Notes under the pieces: generated by a model
Database searches by the model: none
What the model was told of the DNA's origin: nothing
The model's input: only the letters and a program-made list of their open reading frames with translations
Position numbers and translations under genes: made by a program
Source: Cohaesibacter sp. ES.047
Lineage (GTDB): Bacteria > Pseudomonadota > Alphaproteobacteria > Rhizobiales > Cohaesibacteraceae
Direction of reading: 5' to 3'
NCBI RefSeq assembly: GCF_900215505.1
Contig: NZ_LT907844.1
Coordinates: 1,584,501 to 1,648,500, forward strand
DNA length: 64,000 nucleotides
Part shown: positions 1 through 8,401 of the stretch, one piece after another
Layout of the letters: every line of letters begins with the position of its first letter
How positions within the stretch are numbered: position 1 is the stretch's first letter

Positions 1-634
1 CTCGTTGAAGATCTGTGTCCGAGACGAACCCGCGTTCGTTCAGCCCAATGGCGCGTTTGAAGGTGGCGTCCTTGTCAGAAGACGCGATGCGGGCCGCTTC
101 AAGGGCGAGTGTGGCAGCCTTTCTTGAAGCTGTGGCTTGTTGCACAGCAAGGCGGAGATCGAGATCGTCAAGGGTGATGAGCGCTTGGCCAATGGTGACC
201 GTATCGCCCGGTTTGACGGAGACCGCTGTAATCTGCCCCGCATATTGGGCGAAGAGCGTCACTTTGTCGGGCGCAATCACATAGCCCGAGCCGGTCACCT
301 GTGCCGGGATTGCCGCCGGAGGCATGGACTGGAGGGCGTTGTCCTTGCTCGCCTGCATTGATGAAGGCGTGGTTTGCAGCGCCGTTTGGGTGAGTGGGTT
401 CTCAATAGGCGCGCCCAGCATTTCGTAAAAGGCAGCGGGCAGATCGGGCTTAAATAAAGCGACCGATGCTATGGTGAGGAATGCGCCAGCCGTCAGCAAA
501 AGCGTTTTTTTGCTGAAGAATGCGTGCCTCGCCGAGGATGGCGTTCTGTTCGTCGGCGGATCGACGGGGTCATTGTCTGAGAGAGCGCGCAGCGTCTGGG
601 CAATTTTGCGCTCCTGTTCGGTGATCATGTTCAT
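1..634 (-). CDS. HlyD-family efflux periplasmic adaptor, N-terminal part
   Basis: An open frame runs off the left edge, so about 211 N-terminal residues are visible. It starts MNMITEQERKIAQTLRAL; a second in-frame ATG lies two codons later. A cytoplasmic head is followed by one hydrophobic anchor near residues 50-65, then a biotinyl-lipoyl-like segment (GSGYVIAPDKVTLFAQYAGQ, then VKPGDTVTIGQALITLDDLDL) and the start of an alpha-helical hairpin. This is the plan of RND or ABC efflux adaptors that bridge an inner-membrane pump and the outer membrane. An ABC or RND pump gene would be expected beyond the edge. An AraC-type gene lies just upstream on the same strand and may control it. The family is secure; the substrate is unknown. 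Confidence 0.8.
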   Translation of the reverse strand, partial: MNMITEQERKIAQTLRALSDNDPVDPPTNRTPSSARHAFFSKKTLLLTAGAFLTIASVALFKPDLPAAFYEMLGAPIENPLTQTALQTTPSSMQASKDNALQSMPPAAIPAQVTGSGYVIAPDKVTLFAQYAGQITAVSVKPGDTVTIGQALITLDDLDLRLAVQQATASRKAATLALEAARIASSDKDATFKRAIGLNERGFVSDTDLQR

Positions 635-739
635 CCTATCGAGGTCCGGTGTTGGTGTGTGTGCTTGACACAGCCAACATCGGCTCCGCACCACAAAGGT
701 GCGACCTCAATCATGAAATGATACGAACTGAATCGCGAT

Positions 740-1825
740 TTAGTCCATTCTCAAGCCTGCTCGACGGGCTAGCCTGCCTGCTGCCCTCCAGCCCCGCGCC
801 TTGCGCCACTGTAAGGGCGTCATGCCCGTCACACGGCGGAATTCTCGGTTGAAGTTGGATTTGGTCTGAAACCCGACGTCGAACATGATGGTAGTTACTG
901 GCGCCGTCTCGGTCAGAAAACGCTCGCAGGCTTCTGCGATGCGGTAATCGTTGACATATTGTGAGACATTCTTGCCCGTGCTTCGATTAATCGCTGCCGA
1001 TATCTCTCGTGAGGGGATGATGGCTTTTCGCGCAAGGCGATCAAGGTTGAGATCCAGATCACGATAAATATGTTTTTCGGTCATTAATATTTCGATGGTT
1101 GCCATGGTTCTAGCATCTTCCTCGTCTTGGAAGTCCGCATTCTCGTCCTCTTGCGCCGCGTCATCCGAGCCACGAAGCGAGCCGGGTGCCGCGCGGCTAC
1201 GGCTGGCGACTGCAACCGCAATCGAGAGAAACAAAAGAGTGCTGATGCTGCCCATTGTGGCGGCCAGCGCCATCCAGTGTGCGTCGTAAAAGATGGCATT
1301 GACACTGATGAGAGTATCAAGGCTGGCCGAGAATATCAGGACGAACGCGCTATATAGAAGCGCACGATGTGCCGAGCCTGCGCTCTCCAGCGAGGCAAGG
1401 CGAAGTTCATCAGGGCCGCGCCTTACCCTGTAAAGGATGAGCATCGCATAGATGATGAAGATCAGAATGATCGTTGCGTCGATGAACTGTCGCAAAGGAA
1501 CCAGCAGCAGAACCAGCATGATGGCAGGCGGCAGGGCATGCGGCATGAGCGCGACCAAGTTCTGCTTTTGCACCGAGCCGGTAAAATGCAGGGCGCCGCG
1601 GTAGACAAACACAGGCATTGCACTTGCGATCAGCGGAGCGACTACGTCCGCCCATTGTACATGATAGCCGAAGCGCAAACCGATCAGCATCGATTGAACC
1701 GCCGACAACAGGATCAGCAGCAGAAAAGGCCAGTTTCGTGGCTGTTCTTCATTGGTCCATATCATCAAGACAAACAGGATGACCAGAGGCAAGGTGACAA
1801 CAAAGGAAAGCGGGACAAAAATCAT
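740..1825 (-). CDS. Membrane-anchored AraC-family transcriptional regulator
   Basis: The 361-residue protein has about seven hydrophobic segments over residues 1-215, a charged linker (about 216-240) and a C-terminal AraC DNA-binding domain (about 245-345). The domain has both helix-turn-helix units, including the family-typical stretch around FDVGFQTKSNFNREFRRVTGM followed by TPLQWRK. Such proteins are thought to sense a signal in or across the membrane. The start is an ATG at 1825. The efflux adaptor begins about 100 bases downstream on the same strand, so the regulator may control export. No ligand can be read from the sequence. Confidence 0.85.
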   Translation of the reverse strand: MIFVPLSFVVTLPLVILFVLMIWTNEEQPRNWPFLLLILLSAVQSMLIGLRFGYHVQWADVVAPLIASAMPVFVYRGALHFTGSVQKQNLVALMPHALPPAIMLVLLLVPLRQFIDATIILIFIIYAMLILYRVRRGPDELRLASLESAGSAHRALLYSAFVLIFSASLDTLISVNAIFYDAHWMALAATMGSISTLLFLSIAVAVASRSRAAPGSLRGSDDAAQEDENADFQDEEDARTMATIEILMTEKHIYRDLDLNLDRLARKAIIPSREISAAINRSTGKNVSQYVNDYRIAEACERFLTETAPVTTIMFDVGFQTKSNFNREFRRVTGMTPLQWRKARGWRAAGRLARRAGLRMD

Positions 1826-2162
1826 GAAAGTCTGACGCGTTTCGGTTCGAGTAAAGTGGATATCGTCAATTCTTGAGTTGCATGATCAGGACAGTTGCAC
1901 AACCGCCTTGTGAGTTAAAAGCCGCCCCGTGTTCAAAAAAATACACCATCAGACGAAAGGCTCCTCACCCTAAATGCAAAAATGCTGCGCTTTGCTCGAA
2001 CTGTAGGAATTGGGTAAGCGTATTTGCAACATATACTTGCCGACGAGTGACCGGTAAGAGCCCATCTAACGGATGCTGCAACGCACGAATGGCTGCTTTG
2101 GCAAAACGTTGCCTTACGGGCGATATGCCCTATACTAACCTTAGAAACAGAAAGGGGCGGCA
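1826..2162. other. Intergenic region between divergent AraC and LysE genes
   Basis: The 337 bases contain no convincing gene. Open frames on both strands here have poor coding character. The region must hold the divergent promoters; only the rightward one is recognisable. Confidence 0.5.
2109..2136 (+). promoter_or_regulatory. Sigma70-like promoter of the LysE-type gene
   Basis: TTGCCT (2109-2114) and TATACT (2131-2136) are separated by 16 bases. They lie 27 bases before the LysE-type start codon, which is preceded by a purine-rich AAAGGGGCGG ribosome-binding region. Confidence 0.5.
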
Positions 2163-2774
2163 ATGACGCTAGAACAGCTACTGATCTTCCTTCCGGCGGC
2201 GCTGCTTCTAGGTGCCTCACCGGGAGCAAATAACCTTCTGGCCTTCATTTCTGCAACCAAAGCAGGTTGGTTGCGGACCGCTAAGGGTATTTTCGGTCGT
2301 CTGGCCGCGTGGGCTGTCCTTGTTGTGTTGGTCTCTCTGGGCCTCGATGTCTTGCTCCGCGCTTCCGAACTCGCCTTTGTCGCGCTGAAGTGGGTCGGCG
2401 TTGCGTATCTTTTTTACCTCGCGTGGCAATTCTGGACTGCGGATGTCTCGACCGAGATCGAAGCTCCCGAGGTTTCGATGCTGATACGTCGGGAATTTTT
2501 CACGCTGATGGGTAATCCCAAGGCTTACCTCCTACTCACCGCTTTCATTCCGCAATTTGTGAATGATGGCGCTGCGTTAATGCCGCAGCTCTTTGTACTC
2601 GGCGCCCTCTATTTGCTGGTCGAAGGCGTGGCCGCGCTGCTGTGGGTGTCGGCAGGAACTCTGGTCGGAGCGCGTGCCCTTACCCCTCTACGGCGCAGGA
2701 TCATCAACCGCGCCTCGGCTGGTCTGATGGGGACCGCCGCGCTTCTTCTTGCGCGAACGGAAAAGGCCGCTTAG
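2163..2774 (+). CDS. LysE/RhtB-family amino-acid exporter
   Basis: The 203-residue inner-membrane protein has five to six hydrophobic helices and the usual length of the LysE/RhtB family. The N-terminal block LLGASPGANNLLAF is the family's conserved GxxPGP-type motif in variant form, and MGNPKAYLLLTAFIPQFV matches the NPK motif in the middle. Family members export amino acids or homoserine lactones; the substrate here is unknown. The ATG at 2163 has a purine-rich ribosome-binding site and a recognisable promoter upstream. The gene stands alone; the next feature is a transposon 139 bases downstream. Confidence 0.87.
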   Translation: MTLEQLLIFLPAALLLGASPGANNLLAFISATKAGWLRTAKGIFGRLAAWAVLVVLVSLGLDVLLRASELAFVALKWVGVAYLFYLAWQFWTADVSTEIEAPEVSMLIRREFFTLMGNPKAYLLLTAFIPQFVNDGAALMPQLFVLGALYLLVEGVAALLWVSAGTLVGARALTPLRRRIINRASAGLMGTAALLLARTEKAA

Positions 2775-2912
2775 CGCAGCGAGCAGACATTCTCAGCATT
2801 TGGGTGGCCGGCAGCTTCGTCTAGGGTTTGTTGCTGCTAGATGTGTGTCATCCAGCGGCGATAAATCTGACAAGGAGGAAAGCGCGGGTTGGATTTTCTA
2901 TGGGGATAGTAA

Positions 2913-2918
2913 GCTAGG
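2913..2918. repeat. Target-site duplication GCTAGG, left copy
   Basis: GCTAGG directly flanks the IS481-type element and is repeated at 3921-3926. It fits the NCTAGN target known for this family. Confidence 0.85.
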
Positions 2919-3864
2919 TGTTCGGTCCCGGGATTTGATGGATCGGATTCATTTTGAATCTTTCCGGATCCTCTGTCCACTTTTTGCAGATAAATTCGTA
3001 TGGGGTCAGGCCCCTTAGCGTCTTCAATCGTCTAGCGAAGTTGTAGGCATCTATGAAAACAGCCAGATGCTTCTGGAGTTGCTCGTGATCGTCGTAATGG
3101 AACCGTTTGACGGTGGCATCCTTAATAGTCCGGTTCATCCTCTCGACCTGACCGTTGGTCCATGGGTGCTTCACTTTTGTCAGGCGGTGTTCAATGCCGT
3201 TTCCAGTGCAGACCCGGTCAAAGATGTGCTGGAACTCATGGAGATCGCGAGACCGATTGGTGAACTGGATGCCATTGTCGGTCAGAACAGTATGGATGGT
3301 ATAGGGCACAGTGGCGACCAGATTGCGCAGGAACTGTGCAGCATTCATCTTTCCTGCCTTGGTATAGAGTTCAACGAAGGCATACTTGGAAGTCCGGTCA
3401 ATAGCCACAAAGAGATAGAGCTTGCCTTCAGCTGTCTGTACCTGGGCAATATCGATATGGAAATAGCCGATCGGATAGCTCTTGAAACGCTTCTTTGGCT
3501 GCTTGTCGCCTTCGACACTCGGTAGTCGCGAAACTCCGTGTCGTTGCAGGCATCTGTGCAGTGAAGAGCGCGTCAGATGCGGGATTGTCGGCTGGAGTGC
3601 ATAAAGGCAGTCGTCGAGAGGCAACAAGGTATGCCTGCGGAAGGCGACAATGGTCGCTTCTTCTTGCCGCGAAAGCACAGTCGAACGTGGCTCCTTCGGT
3701 CCGGTTCTTAAGTCCGCTTGTGAGGTGCGCGTCTTCCACTTGACGACCGTTTTCTGATTGATGCCGTATCGCTTGGAAAGCACTCTCAGGCTCTCTTGAC
3801 TATTTTGTATTGCTCGACGGACTGCCTCTGTCGTCGTGGCGCTGCCGTGTAGAACTTGGCCCAT
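2914..3864 (-). CDS. IS481-family DDE transposase
   Basis: About 316 residues. An N-terminal helix-turn-helix (about 20-60: LSKRYGINQKTVVKWK) is followed by an rve/DDE integrase core. The three acidic residues sit in FHIDIAQV, VLTDNG and GQVERMN. An ATG also occurs five codons upstream at 3879, but that ATGGAGGG overlaps the likely Shine-Dalgarno GGAGGG, so the ATG at 3864 is preferred. The final sense codon and the TAG stop lie outside the element, in the duplicated target GCTAGG. The gene looks intact and probably active. Confidence 0.9.
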   Translation of the reverse strand: MGQVLHGSATTTEAVRRAIQNSQESLRVLSKRYGINQKTVVKWKTRTSQADLRTGPKEPRSTVLSRQEEATIVAFRRHTLLPLDDCLYALQPTIPHLTRSSLHRCLQRHGVSRLPSVEGDKQPKKRFKSYPIGYFHIDIAQVQTAEGKLYLFVAIDRTSKYAFVELYTKAGKMNAAQFLRNLVATVPYTIHTVLTDNGIQFTNRSRDLHEFQHIFDRVCTGNGIEHRLTKVKHPWTNGQVERMNRTIKDATVKRFHYDDHEQLQKHLAVFIDAYNFARRLKTLRGLTPYEFICKKWTEDPERFKMNPIHQIPGPNT

Positions 3865-3920
3865 AGTGCTTCCCTCCATTCAAATGAGAAAGGTGCACCA
3901 TCAAAGCATGGGATCAAACA
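2919..3920 (-). mobile_element. Complete IS481-family insertion sequence, 1002 bp
   Basis: The ends are imperfect inverted repeats: TGTTCGGTCCCGGG then ATTTGATGG at the left, and on the opposite strand TGTTTGATCCCATG then CTTTGATGG at the right. Both ends abut GCTAGG, a 6-base target duplication. One transposase gene fills the element. Intact ends, intact duplication and an uninterrupted gene suggest a fairly recent insertion, into the debris next to an older IS91 remnant. Confidence 0.9.
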
Positions 3921-3926
3921 GCTAGG
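3921..3926. repeat. Target-site duplication GCTAGG, right copy
   Basis: This is the right-hand copy of the 6-base duplication flanking the IS481-type element. Confidence 0.85.
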
Positions 3927-4325
3927 GGCTTGCGATGAGTTGTGCCTTTGTGGCTCCGATCTGACGGCGAAGAGAGCATTCCAGCCAGTTTCTCAGGCCA
4001 GTTATTGTTGAATGGCGTTTCATTTTCTCTTTATCGATGCTCGCGAGCTCAAATTCTTTATGACAGGCCGCATTGATTTGTCCGATGCCCTGCATTTGCA
4101 AGGTCGGGTATGATGGGCTCATCATGCAGCATCCTTCCATGGCGGTGCGCGAGATCTTGGCAATTGTCCGCGCACACAGATTTCAATGATGCGCATCGTT
4201 GCTCCGCATTCGGGACAATGCCAGTTTGAGCTTTGTCTTTCACACTCTTCTTCTTGGCTGGTGTTCTCCACCTGGCCATCATTTGGTCCTGCATGAAGCA
4301 AAAGCCTGATGGTTTTGATCCGCGC
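3927..4325 (-). mobile_element. 3' remnant of a second IS91-family element
   Basis: On the minus strand, 4325-4122 encodes 67 residues that match the C-terminus of an IS91 transposase: CPECGATMRIIEI, then VRG and SRAPP. Compare CPCCGGPMRIIEI, RRG and SRAPP in the copy ending at 7998. The following bases to 3927 are presumed to be its non-coding end, although no repeat to the other copy was seen there. The two copies differ too much to be a recent duplication. The body of this element is missing. Confidence 0.65.
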
Positions 4326-5195
4326 ACGCTGAAGCAACCTGTCGCGTTCGACATTCTCGGCCAGTTGCCGCGTTACATCCTCGAACGTGACGGTGAACCC
4401 GCTCGGAGCGGTTTCATCCTGATTGAGCAACAGGGAAACCCGGCCCTGAAGGGTGTGGCGACCGTCTGCGGTGGCGCAGATGACCATCTGGCTGAGGCCG
4501 TCGGGATGATGTCTGTGGCGTGCGGTCTCGAAGCGATGGCTGAGCCGGTCGAGGGCATGGCGGAAGGGCGCAGCCGAGACCACCGAGAACAGCGAACGCC
4601 CGAGGCCCATTTCGCCAGAGACATGCAGGATTTGCAGGGCGCGGCGGTTGTAGAGCAGGATCCTGTTGTCGAGGTTGCAGATCAGCACCCCCTGATCCAG
4701 CTCTTGAAGCACGCTTTCAAGGCGCTGCTTCTGCCTGCTGGCGCTGGCGGTTGCTGCCGCCACTTGACTGTCGGTTTCCTCTCTTGCCTCGACAAGCGCG
4801 GCCGAGATTTCGCGAATGGCAGGATTGAGAAAGCCGAGATACTTGCCTGTTTCACCGGTCAGATGCTGGGGGGCTCCGGCGTGAACCAGCGAGCGCACAT
4901 CCTTGACAATCAGGTCTATGGGCTGGGCGACGTTGATGTCGAACTTCTGCCAGACCCAGAAGGACACAAAGGCGATGCCAAAACAGGCGAGACCGCCAGA
5001 GAGCACCAGATGCGGCAGGGCGTCAGACCCGATGCGCTGGAGCGCAAAATAGAGCGCGGCCATCAGAATGGCCGATGACGCCACGACGATCAGGGCAAAG
5101 AAGAGAAAAATGCGAACACGCAGGCTAAGGCGTTCCAGTCTGGTCATGGCATGGTATTCGGTGTTGGTCGAGAGAAGCGGTCGGTCTGCAAACAC
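4122..5195 (-). pseudogene. Membrane PAS sensor (exonuclease-type) truncated and fused to an IS91 transposase tail
   Basis: The 357-residue frame is a chimera. Residues 1-290 have two membrane helices, a linker with coiled-coil character (about 120-160) and a PAS domain (about 165-285). This architecture matches membrane PAS proteins that normally continue into a DnaQ-like 3'-5' exonuclease and are encoded beside DUF294 proteins and VC_2705-type symporters. After ERDRLLQR the expected C-terminal half is absent and is replaced by ARIKTIRLLL and onward, an IS91 transposase C-terminus. The longest frame starts at a GTG (5195); an ATG at 5147 (MTRLERLSL) fits relatives better. Neither has a strong ribosome-binding site. 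It lies 13 bases after the response regulator. Without an output domain it is probably non-functional. A histidine kinase ancestor is the alternative. Confidence 0.7.
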
Positions 5196-5208
5196 CGGCG
5201 ATCAGAGG

Positions 5209-5601
5209 TCAGGCGCAAGCGGGATGCTGGGTGTTGTCCGCGAGAATAGTCTCGACGGTCTGAACGATTGAGAACATCGAAAAGGGTTTGCTGAGATAGG
5301 CATCTGCACCAACCGCAAGGCCTTTCTCGATTTCAATGTCCCGACTGCGGGCGCTCATCATGACGATCTTGACGTCATGCATTTTGGGTTCGCTGCGCAA
5401 CGTCTGGCAAACATCATAGCCATCGCGGCCCGGCAGGCACACGTCCAGCAGGATCAGGTCAGGATGATGAGCGGCGGCTGCGTCCAGAGCCTTCTCGCCA
5501 TCGTTGGCTACGGTTACGTCATAGCCTTCGGCTTTCATGAGATGCTCAAGGGCAAAAGCGATGGACGCTTCGTCGTCAACGACAAGGATTGATTTGGCCA
5601 A
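5209..5601 (-). CDS. Single-domain CheY-like response regulator
   Basis: The 130 residues form one receiver domain with the acidic pair D9/D10, the phospho-acceptor D53 (LILLDVCLPGRDG) and the conserved lysine in AYLSKPF. There is no output domain. The start codon is TTG at 5601, supported by GGAGGAG seven bases upstream. The truncated membrane PAS gene follows 13 bases later, so the pair was a signalling operon. In related genomes (from memory) similar regulators sit near DUF294/symporter clusters like the one at 18637-23485. With its partner broken, its input may come from elsewhere. Confidence 0.88.
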   Translation of the reverse strand: MAKSILVVDDEASIAFALEHLMKAEGYDVTVANDGEKALDAAAAHHPDLILLDVCLPGRDGYDVCQTLRSEPKMHDVKIVMMSARSRDIEIEKGLAVGADAYLSKPFSMFSIVQTVETILADNTQHPACA

Positions 5602-5813
5602 TTCGGTGCTCCTCCCAGAAACCGGTCATGACATGATGGGCCGAGTATCGCGATTAGCCCCACACAGCGCAATTGGCGATTCGGGGCAGCGAGGAGGGGA
5701 GGGTGGGGGAATGTCCGCTTCGAGCCCAAGGACGAAGCCGCTCGCGCGGCAAGGGTGCACTGGGGAGGCTCCGTTAACCCTCTGAGATAAGTCTGTTTTG
5801 CGATCATCGCCGT

Positions 5814-5850
5814 CTGTCTGACGATTGAGGAGTTCTCAATCATCAGACAG
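5814..5850 (+). repeat. Inverted repeat just before the integrase start
   Basis: CTGTCTGACGATTGAG (5814-5829) and CTCAATCATCAGACAG (5835-5850) pair with one G-T wobble around a 5-base loop. The hairpin ends just before the GAGG ribosome-binding site of the recombinase. It could be an element end structure or a translation-limiting hairpin. Confidence 0.7.
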
Positions 5851-5859
5851 GAGGTTTCC

Positions 5860-6747
5860 ATGACGGAGGAGAGAACCACACCCTTACGCCAACGAATGAT
5901 CGAAGATATGCGCATACGCGGAATGGGCGACAAAGCACAAAAGGCCCATATCAGGGCAATCAAGGATTTTGCAGCTTTTCTTGGCCATTCCCCGGAAGTC
6001 GCCACTCCGGAAGAATTACGGGCCTATTAACTTCACATGACTGATGCCGGTATAACACCGACAACCTTCAATGCCCGTATTGTGGCGCTCCGTTTCTTTT
6101 TCACCATGACCTGTGACCGCGAGGAGATTAAGCGGTATATGCAGTTCCGCAGAGAGCCGCGCAAGCTGCCTGTGGTTCTGAGCATTGAGGAGGTTTCAGA
6201 TCTGCTGATGGCCGCACCAGGACCGGGCCTGAAGTATCGTGCTGCGCTCAGCATCGCCTATGGGGCCGGGCTGCGTGCTTATGAGGTTTGCAATCTCAAG
6301 GTTTGTGACATCGACAGTGACAGGATGCTGATCCACGTCGAACAGGGCAAAGGAGGCAAGGACCGCAAGGTCATGCTGTCTCCGGGCTTGCTGCATCTAT
6401 TGCGAACCTATTGGCACGAAGCTCGCCCGGGAGGTTGGCTGTTTCCGGGTAAGCCCACAGTGAATCCTATTTCACCACGACAATTGAGCCGTGCCTTCGG
6501 GGCGGCGAAGAATATGGCCGGGATCCGGAAGACCGCGACCCTGCATACATTGCGGCATAGCTTTGCCACTCATCTGCTCGAAGCCAACACGGATGTGCGG
6601 GTGATACAGGTCTTGCTCGGCCATGCCAAGCTGTCCACGACAGCGCAGTATACCCATGTCGCCACCAAGACAATCCGAGACACCGTCAGTCCCTTTGAGA
6701 TGCTGGCCAGCTTGCAGGATCAAACCGTGAAGCGAAGCCTGGAATAA
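5860..6747 (+). pseudogene. Tyrosine recombinase/integrase with an in-frame stop
   Basis: The frame opens at ATG 5860 (MTEERTTPLRQRM) after GGAGG. It reads a SAM-like N-terminal core-binding domain, meets TAA at 6028 after 56 codons, and continues in the same frame to 6747, about 295 codons in all. The catalytic part is complete: the first arginine in GAGLRAYEV, HTLRHSFATH (HxxR), LGHAKLSTT and the tyrosine in AQYTHV. CAA to TAA would be the simplest single change. A shorter product starting at MTDAGITP (6037) is possible but would lack most of the core-binding domain. Confidence 0.85.
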
Positions 6748-6756
6748 GCGGCCCTT

Positions 6757-7998
6757 GTGGTGCCGCGTGCAAAGCTGGAGATAGCCGATATCTTTCGACG
6801 ATACGGCCCAGCCTGGCGACAAGCCAACAAGGGACATATAAGCCTTGACCAACTCAAGGTGATGTCCATTGCCCGGCAAGTTATTGCACAGCAATGACTG
6901 AGAGGGGCGATAGAAGCCTGCCGAACCGAGGCGCTTGGTGGGCATGTGGCAGCCTGTGCCAAGTGTGGCCATCATCATATTGCCTATAATTCTTGCAAGA
7001 ACCGCCACTGCCCGAAGTGTCAGGGTCCCGCTGCTCGTGACTGGATGACAGCAAGAGCTGAAAACCTGTTGCCTGTCGAATATTTCCACCTCGTCTTCAC
7101 CCTGCCAGCAGAGATTGCCTAGATTGCCTACTGGAACAAGCGAGCACTCTACGGGCTGTTGTTCAGGGCATCTGCACAAGCGGTGATAACCATCGCTGCG
7201 GATCCCAAGCGTATGGGTGCCAAGGTTGGCATGACCTCTGTGCTGCATACTTGGGGTTCGGCACTGACGCATCATCCTCACATCCATATGATCGTTCCGG
7301 GTGGTGGCCTGTCACCAGATGGCACAAGGTGGGTGGGATCCAAGCCCGACTTCTTCCTTCATGTGCGGGTGCTGTCCCGGCTGTTCCGACGGTTGTTTCT
7401 GGAAGGAATGATGGCTTTGCATCAGTCTGACAAGCTCGCCTTCTTCGGGGATTTGGCAGGACTGTCGGAACCGGAGGCGTTTGCCGCCTGGTTGGCACCA
7501 CTCCGCAGAACCGAATGGGTGGTCTATGCCAAGCCTCCCTTTGGCGGCCCGGAAGCTGTGTTGGCCTATCTCAGCCGATACACCCATCGGGTAGCAATCT
7601 CCAATACCCGGCTGATCAGTGCGAATGCCAGTACCGTGACTTTCCGCTGGAAGGATTGCCGTATCAAATCGGGAGATCAACAAAAGATCATGCAGTTGGC
7701 GACGCCCGAGTTCATCCGTCGCTTTCTGCTCCATGTTCTGCCTGCAGGCTTCCATCGGATCCGGCATTACGGGTTCTTGGCCAGCGCCAACCGCAAGGCC
7801 AACATTGCGAGGATCCGCACAATTCTGGGAGTTGAGCAACCGCAGGAAGATAACAAAGAGGAACCGGCTGCAGAGGTCAGCCCGCTAACCCTGCGAGAAC
7901 CATGTCCTTGTTGCGGTGGCCCCATGCGGATCATCGAGATCTTCCGGCGAGGTCAGAAGCCCCTATCCCGGGCTCCACCAAGGGAACAAGCCGCATGA
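6757..7998 (+). pseudogene. IS91-family transposase with two in-frame stops
   Basis: From a GTG near 6757 the frame reads VPRAKLEIADIFRRYGPAW. It is broken by TGA at 6895 and TAG at 7120, and then runs open to 7998. Family landmarks remain: the zinc-binding NRHCPKC, the metal-binding histidine cluster HPHIHMIVPGGG, the YLSRYTHRVAISNTRL block holding the presumed catalytic tyrosine, and a C-terminal CPCCGGPMRIIEI zinc motif. The TAG sits in a near-tandem ATTGCCTAG/ATTGCCTAC. There are no frameshifts, so decay is by point changes only. Rolling-circle transposition would require readthrough or suppression. Confidence 0.85.
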
Positions 7999-8401
7999 CA
8001 AGAATTCTGAACACCAATACGAGAGAGAACCGGCTGCAATCGCAGCGCCGGACAGGTTGCTGTGCGGGCAAGTTCGAAAATCTGATCTCAAGCGGCTTAT
8101 CACGACAGAAAACAACATCAAGCTCGATGATTTGGCCAGCCTCAGGCGCCTGGGTGAGAATGAGACAACCGCCCGACTATCTGTCTTGCTGCACCATCGC
8201 ACCGACCTTCAAAATACTTTCTCCATAGATCGCGCCCAATCCCCGCGTGCTTCTTCCTTGGGAGGATTTTCAACGCGGGCCGAAATCTCATCCAGACGAG
8301 AAATCGAGCCGCGGCCCGCATCGAAAATCCTTCACCGGGTGAGACATTGAGTTGCTAACCTTTTGTCGCGATCTCGTTGCACAGGTAAACTCAACAGCTA
8401 G
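7999..8401. other. Non-coding debris between IS91- and IS5-type elements
   Basis: About 400 bases carry no gene that I can support. Frames of about 110-144 codons exist here but show no motif, no ribosome-binding site and poor coding character. Part is probably the right end of the IS91-type element. Confidence 0.5.

Larger units (their letters stand above)
5814..7998 (+). mobile_element. Decayed IS91-type element with tyrosine recombinase and Y1 transposase
   Basis: A tyrosine recombinase gene is followed after 9 bases by an IS91-family transposase gene, a pairing typical of one IS91 subgroup. Both genes carry in-frame nonsense codons, so the element is dead unless helped in trans. The exact outer ends were not determined; the hairpin at 5814-5850 is taken as the left marker and the transposase stop as the right. 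Confidence 0.75.

Noticed and set aside
1873-2166. 97-codon plus-strand frame before the LysE-type gene
   Set aside because: Composition is not gene-like, and it covers the predicted promoter and overlaps the start of the real gene.
3922-4140. 72-codon minus-strand frame next to the IS481-type element
   Set aside because: It begins in the IS91 remnant and lies in presumed element-end sequence. It has no ribosome-binding site and no motif.
4122-5195. Functional histidine kinase
   Set aside because: No HisKA phospho-acceptor box or HATPase motif (N, G1, G2 boxes) is present. The C-terminal part is transposase-derived.
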